This document shows positions 8,671 through 18,722 of a stretch of 28,416 bases of DNA, piece by piece. Position 1 is the first letter of the stretch. Each line of letters opens with the position of its first letter. Origin of the DNA: Chrysophaeum taylorii. Its lineage: Eukaryota; Sar; Pelagophyceae; Pelagomonadales; Pelagomonadaceae. The DNA is taken from the NCBI GenBank assembly GCA_029834535.1, contig JAQMWT010000255.1, positions 1 to 28,416 of the forward strand, given 5' to 3'. The notes under the pieces were generated by a model, which worked only from the letters and a program-made list of their open reading frames with translations, did not search any database and was not told the DNA's origin. The position numbers and the translations under genes are program-made.

Positions 8671-10952
8671 TCAAAGAGGGATCTCGTGCCATCGTACCTT
8701 ACGGCTTATTTTCACGATGGTGGGATCCTGGTTGATATTCAACGCAGTCTGAGGGCAGAAATTCTCGAAATCCGAAGAGATGGAAGGGTGAGCAACATAA
8801 CGCTCGGCACAGTCGTCCCTCGGTGGCACATATCCATGCAACCAAGGTATCTTGTCCCGCACGAACAATCGTATACCCAGTTCGTCACGATTATCTTCGT
8901 CTTCCGAGAGAACTCTAGATGCAACTCCAGTCACTTCGGTACTTTGCTCCTGCTCCTCCACCCATGCATCTTCAGTGATGACCAAAAAGGAAGGAGGTTC
9001 CATGGGGTCACCAGGGGAATAGCCTTCTGCAGAGAAGCTATCATCATCGCCCCCAACCTCGTCATCGTCATACACGTTGCCCTCCATGAGCTCAGAATAC
9101 TGCACAGTGCAGTAGTCCGCTCGCTTAGTGTCATCCTGATCTTCGCCAAGCACTTCAAGCCACTGAGCGGCGACACCATCATTGTGCTGGCTAGGGTTCG
9201 CTCTCTGAGACTGTTGCCCTCTACCCGGCGGAGCCGTCTGCTGTGCCTGACGAATCAAGTTCATCGTGTTGAGAGCCGTAGTCAGATCCTCCAGGCGCAC
9301 CGAGGTCTGAGCGGTCCGCTGCACTGCGGGCTGCCTTCGGACCACCTGTTGTTGAGTGCCTGCAACCAAACGCTGTGAGTGCCTGCAACCAGCTGCTGTT
9401 GACCTGCACCTGGCACCTGTGCTGCTGTGTAGACCACCTGCGGCTGTTGCACAACGCGCGGCGCTAGCTGAGTCACTGAAGCCTGTCCTGCTGCAGCTAA
9501 AAGCGTCCGTCGGTATTGCTCCTGTCCCTCTGGCGTTGCTGGAAAACCCGCATTCGTCAACGTCTGAGCAGCACGCCTCTTCCTCGAGGGATTGTCCGGC
9601 ACAGGACACACACCGCTGTCGTGGTTAAAACTACCATGCCGGCCGCAACTGAGGCACGTCGTAATTGCTTGACGCGTATGGTTATCTATCCCCTGTGGTA
9701 GCCAGGTTCCAACTCCCGAGTCAGTAACATAACCAACCCGTTGGACTGGCTGCAACTGCTGCCTCTGCTGCTGCTGCTCTCTCCTCATCCGTGGTGCGCG
9801 CTCCTTTCCCCTCTCCTTCTTAATCGCCTCTTCGATGTTGGCAGTAGGGTTGGCTTCCAGAATCTTGGAAATCTGGATGGTCAATTGAATGACATCGTTG
9901 AGGGTGAGAGTAGATGCTTTCATATGCGGTGAGGCCTGAGCAAGTTCGACGCTCGTCCGCAAGCGCTCAGAATTGAGACCAGCAATGAAGTGCGAACGGA
10001 ACGCAGCCGGATCAGTATCGCGACCTGACATTGCTCTCCACTGGCCGAATTTCTGCACCCATCGCGCGATATACTTATTCAATGACAAATTCCCTTGCCG
10101 TAAATTGAACCATTCACGTTCAAGCTCCTCAACCGTCGCCCGAGGTGGACAAGGAAGCTTCGTCGCCTCTTGCATAGCATCCAGACAGTCCTCATCATGC
10201 TGGCGCAACTCTTTCAGTGTGATGGTCCCATCCTTGTATTGTTTCCACATCTGCGGCCGTTCAGCTTCCCATTTGCGATAAGCTCCCACAGGGGCGAGTT
10301 GATACTCGCCTCCAATCACATTCATCGCGATTGAGGGTTTATCAATTTTGCCTTCCATCATACGTCGCAATTGCATCCACCACGCATCCACCTCATCACG
10401 GTCCTTAGTAATTTGCCCATTGAGATGCGAAAATGTGACCCGAGTCATACCAGCAGCTCCTTTCTTGATATGAAGTGTCTCTTCTTCGTCACGAAGACGC
10501 GCCGAACCGGGGTCAGTATGATGGTGCGGGGTAGGCTCCGGTCGACTTCGCGGTGGCTGATCATCGGTCAGTGCCGATACAGCGTCATCATCGTCGGGAG
10601 TAACACGAGTAGCATCCGGAGAGGTTGGCCGTGCCTCTCGAGCATGCGCCCGCATGGATTCCTCCACCATTCGTCGAAGTCGATCGTTGTCGATCCGCTG
10701 CCGCTCCACTTCTGAGCGTTGTTGTTGAGCGTCGCGGCGGGTGCTCTCAAGTTCACGTATGACTTGCTCGATCTGCGACTGGTACATCTCGAATCGTTCG
10801 GCGATGGTCGGCAGAACCTCGGGGTCGATACCCACGCGAAAATCTGTCGCTCTCGTATTCGCGGATGGTGGCCTAGGAGGTGCACTCTCCTCTGGTCCAC
10901 GCATCGCCGCAAACGGTCCGGGATCCGCTCGAGATGACTCCGTAGTATTCAT
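8671..10952 (-). pseudogene. Ty3-like retrotransposon Gag with variant zinc knuckle, frameshifted
   Basis: Gag forms the particle that packages element RNA. The likely start is the ATG at 10950-10952 (MNTTESSRADPG). A predicted coiled coil follows (about residues 48-105 from that Met). Next come an acidic/proline linker, then a retrotrans_gag-type capsid block (EREWFNLRQGNLSLNKYIARW and AFRSHFIAGLNSERLRTSV). A basic Gln-rich stretch leads to a knuckle at 9606-9656 with spacing C-x2-C-x7-H-x4-C, where the normal spacing is C-x2-C-x4-H-x4-C. Near 9,354-9,399 a 23-bp tandem duplication shifts the frame, so two overlapping ORFs result: the first ends at 9282 and the second runs to 8671. The second part is Gln-rich, then very acidic (YDDDEVGGDDDSF). 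Without the duplication the protein would be roughly 750 residues. No protease or RT of the same element was found. The frame is open farther upstream to 11267. Confidence 0.7.
9354..9399. repeat. 23-bp imperfect tandem duplication inside gag
   Basis: Two adjacent 23-base units (9354-9376 and 9377-9399) share the first 15 bases exactly (GAGTGCCTGCAACCA) and differ at about three of the remaining eight. Since 23 is not a multiple of three, the duplication accounts for the change of reading frame between the two gag ORFs. Confidence 0.85.
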
Positions 10953-11310
10953 CGCACGTTCGTACGTAGGGTCGTGCGTACGGGAACGTCGGCTCACCCG
11001 GTTTTGAAGTTGCGTCTGGCGCAACCGTAGCTCCCCCTTCGCCTGCGCGTGGATCCGGAAGGATGTCCACGCTTGGGGGGCTGTCGAGGCTATCAGATGA
11101 TCTTGCCTCTCTTCCGATGCCACTTTCCTCGGCTTCCGGCCGTTGAAAGGGCGTACTGAAAGGTGTCCTTCCAATAGACGCAAATGGAGTCCCTGCACTG
11201 AATCGTTGCAGACGCTCCTGTGCGTCCCGAAACCACGCGGTCGTTCTGCCATTGGCCTCTCTGCCATGACCGCGATTTGCCCGGATAATAGGCTTAATCC
11301 GGACGTTCAC
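10953..11310 (-). CDS. open frame upstream of gag, possible N-terminal part
   Basis: A minus-strand frame different from gag is open from 11310 to 10873 and reads like a low-complexity, charged N-terminal region (FRDAQERLQRFSAGTPF, then Pro/Ser/Glu-rich). It overlaps the gag start at 10952. It may be the true N-terminus of Gag separated by an indel near 10,950-11,000, or a separate small ORF. The gag frame itself is also open here up to 11267 but reads less naturally. No known domain was recognised. Confidence 0.35.
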
Positions 11311-11682
11311 AACTCACTTGTTGTATTCTTTTCGTCAGACGACAATTGCCGGCAGCCGTCTGACTGCGCGCTGTACCGGTGCGCTGGACTTACGGAAGTA
11401 TTTGCCTTGCGCGTGAAGACTATGGACGGCCTTATCGGTGCTGTCGCTCGCCGTCAGGGAGGTGGTCTGCCTCGCGCGAGCTAGGTTAGGACTTATAACA
11501 ACGCCTTACGATATGCAAAAGTATGCAAAATGAGTCGTAGTGACTCCTCTCCCCATTCGATCCGAATCACGCAAAATGAACCCCGCGGCGGTGCCCGTGA
11601 TCCCCTGGATCTTCACCCACAAATGCGTCGGCTTCGCACTCACTCGACCGCTACGAACCGACTCGCCGCCGAAAAACAGGAG
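11311..11682. other. no gene seen; boundary between gag element and non-LTR element
   Basis: This stretch would be the 5' untranslated region or LTR of the gag element, or the outer 3' end of the neighbouring non-LTR element. No direct repeat of it was found elsewhere in the window, so no LTR can be claimed. Short frames on both strands are unsupported. Confidence 0.35.
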
Positions 11683-11776
11683 ATCGATAGTCCGGGAGTT
11701 GGACTATCGATTCCCGTTTCTGAGACCACTGTAGTGGTTTTCTCAGATACCCGCCCCTCCTGGCCGGACCAGGGGC
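11683..11776. repeat. three adjacent stem-loops
   Basis: The first hairpin is perfect: 11-bp arms ATCGATAGTCC (11683-11693) and GGACTATCGAT (11701-11711) with a 7-base loop. The second (11720-11746) has outer arms CTGAGA/TCTCAG and inner arms CCACT/AGTGG with a bulge. The third (about 11757-11775) pairs CCTGG with CCAGG, extended by two more pairs. They lie immediately beyond the stop codon of the minus-strand non-LTR ORF, in its 3' untranslated position. Confidence 0.8.
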
Positions 11777-11777
11777 C

Positions 11778-14056
11778 TCAACAACCCTTTCTCCCAACCC
11801 GAACCGCGAGTGAAACCGCCACACGCCCGATCTCAGCGTAATACTTCACGCCATCACGAAATCGGACAATCAAAAGAGGGTAATAGCAAGAAGACAGCAA
11901 GAAAGCAATACAAATGCCTGGTACATTGGGTTCAGTGGAAGCGCAGGTGAGGGTGTCAAGATGACACCCCCCCATCAGTGCAAGGTCAATACCAGGGCAA
12001 CAATCAGGGTAAGTCAGGTGGCAGGCAGGCAAGTGGGGGAAATGGGCGTTACTGCCACAATCGCCGAGTCGTGGGGCAGGCGAAGAGAGGACGGGTCCCG
12101 CCCGTAGGCCGTACGCATTCTGCCGCCGGACGTATGTGCGAAAAAGGGTGACGTCCTGCTGGGAGCGGGCGGCCTGGGTGGGGCTCCCCGAGGCGGCGAC
12201 ATGGGTGAGGGCGGTGAGTGCACAGCGCGCCCGGCCCAATGCGTCGGCGATCCCCCACTCACGGTAGATGCGGCGAGTTTGGGCCGCCTTTGCCTCTGTG
12301 AAGTTGGCGCAGCCGCTTTCCACACAGGTTCGCGCCGCGATGCGCTCTGCGCATGTTTGGGCGAGGGCGTGGCACGCCGCGCTGGCCTCGCCGAAGGCGC
12401 CAAAGACGAGGCCGGCGACGGTGCCGTAGCTACGTAGCCGCTGTTCTACAGGGCACAAGAGACCAGGCAGTGGTGCTGTACCCGGCTGGGGGATGATGGC
12501 GTCGATGCCGCGGGCGTGAGCGAGGTATTCGGAGTGGACTTGCGCTGCGCGCCGATCGACAGGCGACGGGCGGGAGGGATGGAGGGCGTGGGCGGTGTAT
12601 AACGAACCCCGAGCGAGGGTTTTGAGGTCGTATAGTTGCTCCCTATTGTCGGGCAGGGTGAGGATGTCTGGGGCGACTTGGCGTCGGGCGAGATTGCCTC
12701 GGTACCGGACGTAGAGGCGCGTGCGAATGGTAGGGGGCGACGACGTCAGCAAATACGCCGAAAACCTCGGACAGGGCGGGGATGCCGGCCTCTTTGACGA
12801 TGCAGAGGACGCACTCGAGCAGGCTGTCGTGCCAGGTGGTCCGCGCTCCTCCGCGGTTGACAAGTTTGGCCTGCGTGAGAAGCACCTTGCCGTGAGCGTC
12901 GAGAACGACGTCAGTGCCCAGAATGCGAGTGCCCGCGAGGCCCGAACAAGCTGGAGAGGGGTAGCCAAAGTACTGGGCACACATCTCGGCCCAGCAGCGG
13001 TTGGGGATTTGAAGGGAGGAGCTGGGGCACGAGCTGATGAACGTGGTCGAGAAGCGGTTCCATGAGGACGCCGCTACTCGAATAGCATCGGTGATGGGAA
13101 GGGTGGCCGCAAGTCGCTGGAGTGCAGTGGCCCGAGCTGTCTCGCGCTGGGAGGTTAGAGCACGCTTTAGCTGGGGTATGAGCACGGGTGTCGAGATGGT
13201 GGGGTCGACGAGGACGCCCATGGAGACGAATTCGTGAGCGAGAGGACCGTCGACGAGATGAACGTTGGCGGGGTCGCCGGAACAAGCGCCGCCGAGGGAA
13301 GCCAGCGTGGTACGGAGATCCGCCCGAAGTCCGTCCCACGCAGTCTCGAGAGCTCGCCCCAGGCGGCAACCGGATGCGAGGTGGTGGTGCCAACGGTGCA
13401 ACTCGTTACCTGTGCGAAAAGAAGTGGCACCCAGGACCGAGGCGAGGCGGGGGGGGTAGCCAGGGGCCTTCACGGCACCCGTAGGATCGCGAAGGTCGAC
13501 GAGGTGTGGGAGGGCCTGGGCCGCCGCGCCAACAAAGGCGGCGGGGATGAGGTCGGCGCGGGAGCGAATGCCGCCACCCCCACTTCGAGCAGGAAGGCGG
13601 AGGCGTTGGAGGACGATGCCGATGGAGTCAAAAACCTGACGCGGCTCAGCGCCAAGTGCTGTGGCGACGAAGCTGAGGACGGCAACGTCGAAGCGGCGGA
13701 GCGCGCTCAAGGCATTGGTGGGATAGCACTGTTGCGCGAGGTGGTCCATGCGCGGGGCGATGCAGTAGCGACCCAACGTGTACATGCAGTGGAGGGAGAC
13801 GTTCTGGAGCTTGGTGCGAATGGTGCTAATGTAGCTAACCTGAGCGTCAACCTCGCGTTGCAAGGTAGCTTCGACATAGGCATCTCCGGCGTGTCCGGGG
13901 GAGCCGATGGGCAAGAACTGGAGAGATTTGACCCTCTCCGGGTACATGGTAGAGACTGCGTGCAGTCTTAGGCGTGTACAGACCATTCCGCTTGCCACCT
14001 GCTACTACACAAGGTAGGGATTTAAGCCCTAACTCCTTAAGGATATTAGGTCCCAC
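11778..14056 (-). pseudogene. 3' half of a non-LTR-type retroelement: post-RT region plus PD-D/ExK-like domain
   Basis: This is the C-terminal half of an RT protein, truncated at its 5' end and GC-rich compared with its neighbours. From 13998 the frame reads the region after the RT palm: LQFLPIGSPGHAGDAYVE, then LGRYCIAPRMDHLAQQCYP, FDVAVLSFVATALGAE, LPARSGGGGIRS, a pattern typical of the part downstream of the RT palm in a widespread group of non-LTR-like elements. A short piece LKELGLKSLPC at about 14,000-14,050 may be the last of the palm region. No RT catalytic YxDD is present. The frame changes in a run of five G's at 12733-12737. Beyond this the second frame contains VAPDILTL and LYDLKTL (about 12621-12671), a PD...DxK signature, then AQVHSEYLAHARGID, CPVEQRLRSYG and GLVFGAFGEAS. 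The stop is at 11778. Known family architecture suggests a terminal endonuclease-like domain; activity is an inference. Confidence 0.72.
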
Positions 14057-14441
14057 AGAAGCGTTTACACTGACAACGAGGAACGAAGCCTCTGTTGATT
14101 AAACAGAAAACCCCGTACCTGACGGTACGCACCTGGAGGCCTACTCCATGTTGGAAGAGAGCTTCAGACTGGGTTCTTCATAGTCATGAAAATATAATTG
14201 CGGAAGGGTAAGGAAGGAAGGACAGGAGGAACGAGGGAAAGCCGTATTACGGAGAGAAAACCCTCGTGTAGAGATAGGTGTGAAATGTTCCAGTGTCGCA
14301 CACATAGTAGTGTAGCTCTCTGGACCCCCTCAACGTGTGAAAACGGTTTATGCATTTCAGACGTTCTTGAAGCGGAACTTGTGCAATGTACTTGAGAACA
14401 GTGAACAGTGGAACAAACAACAACAGAACAGGGCAAATTAA
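14057..14441. other. non-coding stretch between non-LTR element and copia copy 1
   Basis: No gene is seen. A purine-rich plus-strand tract occurs at about 14,200-14,240 and a small hairpin CGTACC/GGTACG at about 14,114-14,129. This is where the 3' LTR and polypurine tract of copia copy 1 would lie, but there is no second copy in the window to define an LTR. Confidence 0.4.
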
Positions 14442-16103
14442 TTATGATGTCGAGCGTGTTGTGATGTTGCGCAAAGAAGCTGCATCGGTATCCACAACAT
14501 CAGATGTGTGGTCCAATTCATCCTCGCTATTATCGTCCAGTTCCTTTAACTCTGGAGAAGACGAATTATGATCATCAGAGGATAGGTCGTTAGCAGTGTT
14601 GGTATTGTGCGTAGTCATTGCATCACTCAAGGTGACCAAGGGTGACATGACAGACGAAAGGAAAGACATAGCAGCATCTGGTGTAAGGGCGTGTAGATCC
14701 AATGCAGGAATAACACGATCATGTGCATCAGACATAGCTGTGTGGAGGTGATGAGCTGCTGCGTCGATTTGAACTCGCTGTGCCTCATTATACGTATCTG
14801 GAGGGAGCTGTCCAATAGACGAGATAAGCGACCGAGAAATGATATGGACAAATACAGCAGAGGTCGGTATTATGGTGTTCTGATGCATTTGAAGACTTGA
14901 CAAAATGTTATCTAATAAAGAGACATGTTTAATGTTCTCGGTCACTTGAGTATTAAGGGCTTCGTAGTTTTCTTGCATTTGTGTGAGAGACGTTAGAGCA
15001 AGCGATAGTTGATGTTCTCGTGCCATCAATTGCTGTTCGGTGTTCGTGAGACGTAGGGATAAGGACGGAATATCTTCTTTTAATTGGTGTAAGGATGCAG
15101 CCATATTGTCGTTAGCTTTATCTGGCGTGGGCTCAGCGGGTGGATTATCGATCGGCGCTGGTGACACATCTTCAGAAGGGGTATTATTAGAGAAAGTGTC
15201 AATGACATGGGATGGGTAGCCAACTTGGAACACGTTTTTAAATGCTAGTTGTTTATTAGGAGGAAGTTGGTGAAGGTAGTGTAGCATTGGCGGTGCCGTA
15301 TCGGAAGAAGTTGCGTCAAGTTGATGAGACACATCGTTAACAAAGCGTTCGATGAGCGCGTTAAGTAACTCCTCAGGATTGGTAACTACGCAGGTTTTAT
15401 CTTCCACCGATTGTAACAAATACCAAGCTGCTACAAGAATCTCAAGATTTACACTCGAAATGAAGGGCAGCTGCAGTAAGAGCATAGTGTTAGCGTCAGG
15501 GTTGACGAGAATTTTAGAAGCATCAGCGTTATGGGATGTTGCAGTCTGCATGATTGCCTCTTTGAGCAGTTTGTTAATAGCAATGGACTTGCCAAGGCGG
15601 AGGATTATAGCGCGTATGTGGGCAGCTGGATCATTATAACACGATAGCTGGAAGGGCTGCTGAATATTGCGAATTAACGCTATCCCATGATTCGACAAGT
15701 TGCACATCACACAAATCAACAAAAAGAAAGGGCGCGGTACATCGAAGCAGTGCGATGCATGTTGCTCAGATGCGAGATGATCCTCAATAATTTGGCGAAT
15801 CCTGTCAGTTTTAAGCTCATCTTCAGTACAGATGATGAGCACGAGGGGTGTGCCCGGCATCTCAGTTTGGTTGTCGCACTTTGTACACGCCACATGCACT
15901 TTGACAACCCCTTTAATGGGTTGTTGCAAGCCGAGTAACGTGCGAAATCGGCTGAAGAGCGGAGCTCCAAAGGGATTAGTACATCCATCGGCGATATTTT
16001 GGGTACCGGAAACATGATGTAGACGTGTACGTTTCAACTGTACGTAGTCACGAATACGGAACCAGCGTGTGCTGATAGCTTTGGCCTTAGTCGCACTGTC
16101 GGG
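14442..16103 (-). CDS. copia copy 1: end of RNase H region and about 490-residue C-terminal extension
   Basis: The frame enters from the preceding RT-RNase H ORF through a one-base indel in GGG at 16101-16103. The first roughly 55 codons are the normal copia end: ISTRWFRIRDYVQLKRTRL, then VSGTQNIADGCTNPFG. A usual copia polyprotein stops about here (near 15,929). This one stays open for about 494 more codons. The extension has a CTKC pair just after the RNase H end, a mixed helical region, a Pro-rich linker (about residues 345-365 of the open frame), a predicted coiled coil (about 367-425), and a Ser/Asp/Glu-rich acidic tail before the stop at 14442. There is no predicted membrane segment, so it does not look like an envelope protein. 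I do not recognise the domain. It could be a capsid-like or host-factor-binding module; no function is claimed. Confidence 0.65.
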   Translation of the reverse strand, partial: PDSATKAKAISTRWFRIRDYVQLKRTRLHHVSGTQNIADGCTNPFGAPLFSRFRTLLGLQQPIKGVVKVHVACTKCDNQTEMPGTPLVLIICTEDELKTDRIRQIIEDHLASEQHASHCFDVPRPFFLLICVMCNLSNHGIALIRNIQQPFQLSCYNDPAAHIRAIILRLGKSIAINKLLKEAIMQTATSHNADASKILVNPDANTMLLLQLPFISSVNLEILVAAWYLLQSVEDKTCVVTNPEELLNALIERFVNDVSHQLDATSSDTAPPMLHYLHQLPPNKQLAFKNVFQVGYPSHVIDTFSNNTPSEDVSPAPIDNPPAEPTPDKANDNMAASLHQLKEDIPSLSLRLTNTEQQLMAREHQLSLALTSLTQMQENYEALNTQVTENIKHVSLLDNILSSLQMHQNTIIPTSAVFVHIISRSLISSIGQLPPDTYNEAQRVQIDAAAHHLHTAMSDAHDRVIPALDLHALTPDAAMSFLSSVMSPLVTLSDAMTTHNTNTANDLSSDDHNSSSPELKELDDNSEDELDHTSDVVDTDAASLRNITTRSTS

Positions 16104-18722
16104 ATTTGTTGGAAAGATGAAGAGCAGAGGCAGAGTCTCCCAGTATAGGACTGTTACGTATGAGCGACATGTCCGATGGGAGGGGATTGTCGTGAGCATC
16201 ATAATCTAGTAGCAAGTCATTCCCTGAAGGTTGGCGGAGATAGAAGTGAGGATTTATAGCGAATGCCATTTCTGTTAACAATTTGCGTAACCAGACCACA
16301 TCATCAGCACACATATTAAGGGCGATGAGTTCGCTCTCGTGCGTAGAAGTAGGTGTAATAGGCTGCAACATAGACTTCCAAGTAATGAGACAACCAAGCA
16401 AAAAGATAGCGTAACCGGTTGTAGATTTGCGGTCTTGTTCATAAGAGGGTGCATTATCGGCATCTACGAACGCGGGCAGTGGATCAAAATTACCTGAATT
16501 AACTTGTTCTTTAGTGTAATCCAACATGGTGGCCATGTCAGTACGATTACCGATAAGAAGTCGAAGATGGTCCATTAGAGCGGAAGAACCAGAGTAGTAC
16601 CAGAGGCGAAGATTGCGATTTTCGGGCTTGCGCAAGTAGCGGAGCGTTCCTGTTAGTACTTGAACATGTAGAAATGCTGGATTATGCATTCCTCGAGAAC
16701 AACGACTAAGACTTTGTGATAAATCGGGGCGACAGGCCAATTGGACAAACGTGAGCTTGCCGAGTAGAGTATAGAAGGTGTGAAGGATGAACTTGTCCAT
16801 ATCAGAAGATGGCTCTCCAGTTTTATACGTGGCTGATGGTGACATCGATGTGGAAGTGGGACGTAACTGCATTAAAATGGGGTACTCTTCGAACAATGCA
16901 TCAAGTTTAGCCTGACAGTCCAGTGATATAGAACCATCAGTTGTATGCGTTATGCGCATGCCTAGGAGAGTATGGACTTCCTCGAAGGTGTCGACTGAGT
17001 ATTCCTTTTTCAGAGCTTGCTGGAACTCACGACGTAGAGTTTCCGAAGTGCAAGTAATGACGACGTCGTATACTGAGAGTGTGCAAATTAGAAATGTAGC
17101 GTCAGCTTGGACTTTAGCGTAAATGCATGTGTCTCTTCGAAATCGTGTATAGCCTAATGAATCAAAGAAGCCGTTTATGGTTTGATTCCAAAGGACCGGG
17201 CTCTGACGTAATCCATATAGAGATTTAAGTAGCCTTGGGAGACGACGGCCTTGGTATTTAGTATCTTCGGGATCGAGAAGGTAAATGCCTTGTGGCAGTT
17301 TGACATAGACATGAGGATCGATGGGAGCTTGAACAAAAGCGTTAGGGACGTCGACATGGTAGACTGGAAGTCGCAGATGAGCTGCTAGCGCCAGAACACA
17401 ACGGATGCCAGTAAGCTGTGCCATAGGGCTGAATGTGTTGAAAAAATCGGTGCCCAGAGAGGCTAAGAATCCTCGTAGGACCAGGCGTGCTTTATGTTTA
17501 ATATACTGACCAGCAGCGTTGGTTTTTATACGTAGGACGAGGCGGGTGTCAATAGGTTTTGAGTTGACCATTGGCAGCGCTAGTTTAAAGCAGCCAAACG
17601 CAACAATATCAAAAATCTCCTTGGAGATGGCAGCAACATAAGCTTTGCGATCAGCGTCTGAGAGACCTTTGAGGCAGTTCAACTCATATTCATCAATTTT
17701 GATATCTTTGGCTTGAATCTTGTATTCGTCCGAACCAACCGTGCTGGGGTCATGAGTCGTCGTCAGATGAGTGATTGCGCAAGAAGCGACATTATCGTGC
17801 AGATGAGCGTGATCGGGATCTTCGATGAGTTGAACAACTAGTAGAGGAGCATCACCAAGGTGGGCCTCGATGTAATGTGATTGCACGGTGATATAGTCTT
17901 CGATGGCGGAGAGATGAGGCTCGGAGGCACCATAAGAAGCGTCATTATGATCCAAAATGGAGTGGGGCGTGAACAAAGCATAAACATATTGAGCGGGAGG
18001 AACTTGAAAGGCGTGAGCATGTTCAGAAATTAAATGAACGAGGGCCTGAGGAAGGTGAAAGTCTGCAAGGTTGACGTCGTCGCAGAAGTGAACGTGAGGA
18101 GTATCAGGCGATGGGTGGCTATGGCTCCTATGACACATAACTGAAGAGGACTGTGAGATCGCTTGGTGCACATGGTGATGGAGGGATGGTGTAAATTCCC
18201 CCTCTGGAGGTATAGCCGTCCAGTGGATGCCATGAGCAAGATGAAGGGAGTGGAGGGTGGGGTCGCAGAATGTTATGTACTGCTTGGAGAGGTCATACTT
18301 GAAGTCGGCAAGCGTACCACCTGCGTGTTTATAAGCGGCAACAGTAGGCGAGGCAATACGAGTAAGAACATCCTTGAGATTGGTTCTGCGACGAGGCTGA
18401 GGGTGATGAGGACCACGGGTGAGACGTAGGACATCATGGGAATAGAGAGACCGATAAGATGTTAAAAGTGGCAAAGTGTTGGAAGACACGTCAGATGTAG
18501 GTGTGGTGACGGAAGCGGCGGGTGCAGAAGCAGCTGGAGCACATGCGGGAGCGGGAGAGGGAGCATGGAAATGAGAAGAAGAAGTCCCCCTCTCATGGTC
18601 AGTGTTGGTAGGCATAGCATTCCCCCTCTGCGCCGCATCACTGGGGGTGCTGTGAACAGAGAAGGGAATGTCGGGTGAAGGTGCGGGAGGTGGATGCTGT
18701 TCATAATCAGGAGGAATTTAGA
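16101..18722 (-). pseudogene. copia copy 1: reverse transcriptase and RNase H, RT active site mutated
   Basis: The open frame runs from 18615 (or somewhat upstream, to an indel at about 18,716-18,722) to 16101. After a Pro/Ala-rich linker come the RVT_2 blocks: KTNAAGQYIKHKARLVLRG (about residues 364-382), YHVDVPNAFVQ with the first catalytic Asp (residue 422), LKSLYGLRQSPVLWN, and LSVYDVVI (513-520). In the last motif the first Asp of the DD pair is Tyr (TAC, codon 17068-17070); copy 2 has SVDD in the same place. This should abolish DNA synthesis. RNase H retains its acidic residues: FVDADNAPS (717-724), STHESELIAL (757-766) and GDSASAL (826-832). The frame is otherwise uninterrupted for more than 800 codons. 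An indel at 16101-16103 then separates it from its C-terminal part. Confidence 0.88.

Noticed and set aside
8686..9378. Plus-strand frame of 230 codons
   Set aside because: It lies antisense to the gag-like ORF, which has recognisable domains. The plus-strand product has no motif or start context.
9354..9399. Programmed -1 frameshift between gag and pol
   Set aside because: No slippery heptamer was recognised and a 23-bp duplication explains the frame change. The downstream frame also carries no protease or RT.
13234..13971. Plus-strand frame of 245 codons in the GC-rich region
   Set aside because: It is antisense to the post-RT region of the non-LTR element. GC-rich coding sequence commonly leaves long open antisense frames, and this one is low-complexity and unlike known proteins.
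8671..14056. Gag-like ORF and the non-LTR RT part as one element
   Set aside because: The gag lies downstream (3') of the RT part on the same strand, the reverse of ORF1-ORF2 order, base composition differs, and the gag block is of the Ty3 type.
14057..14441. LTR of copia copy 1
   Set aside because: No second copy exists in the window, and no unambiguous polypurine tract or TG...CA ends could be defined.
14442..15929. Envelope-like protein in the copia C-terminal extension
   Set aside because: There is no signal peptide, no clear membrane segment and no glycoprotein-like cysteine pattern; a coiled coil and an acidic tail do not suffice.
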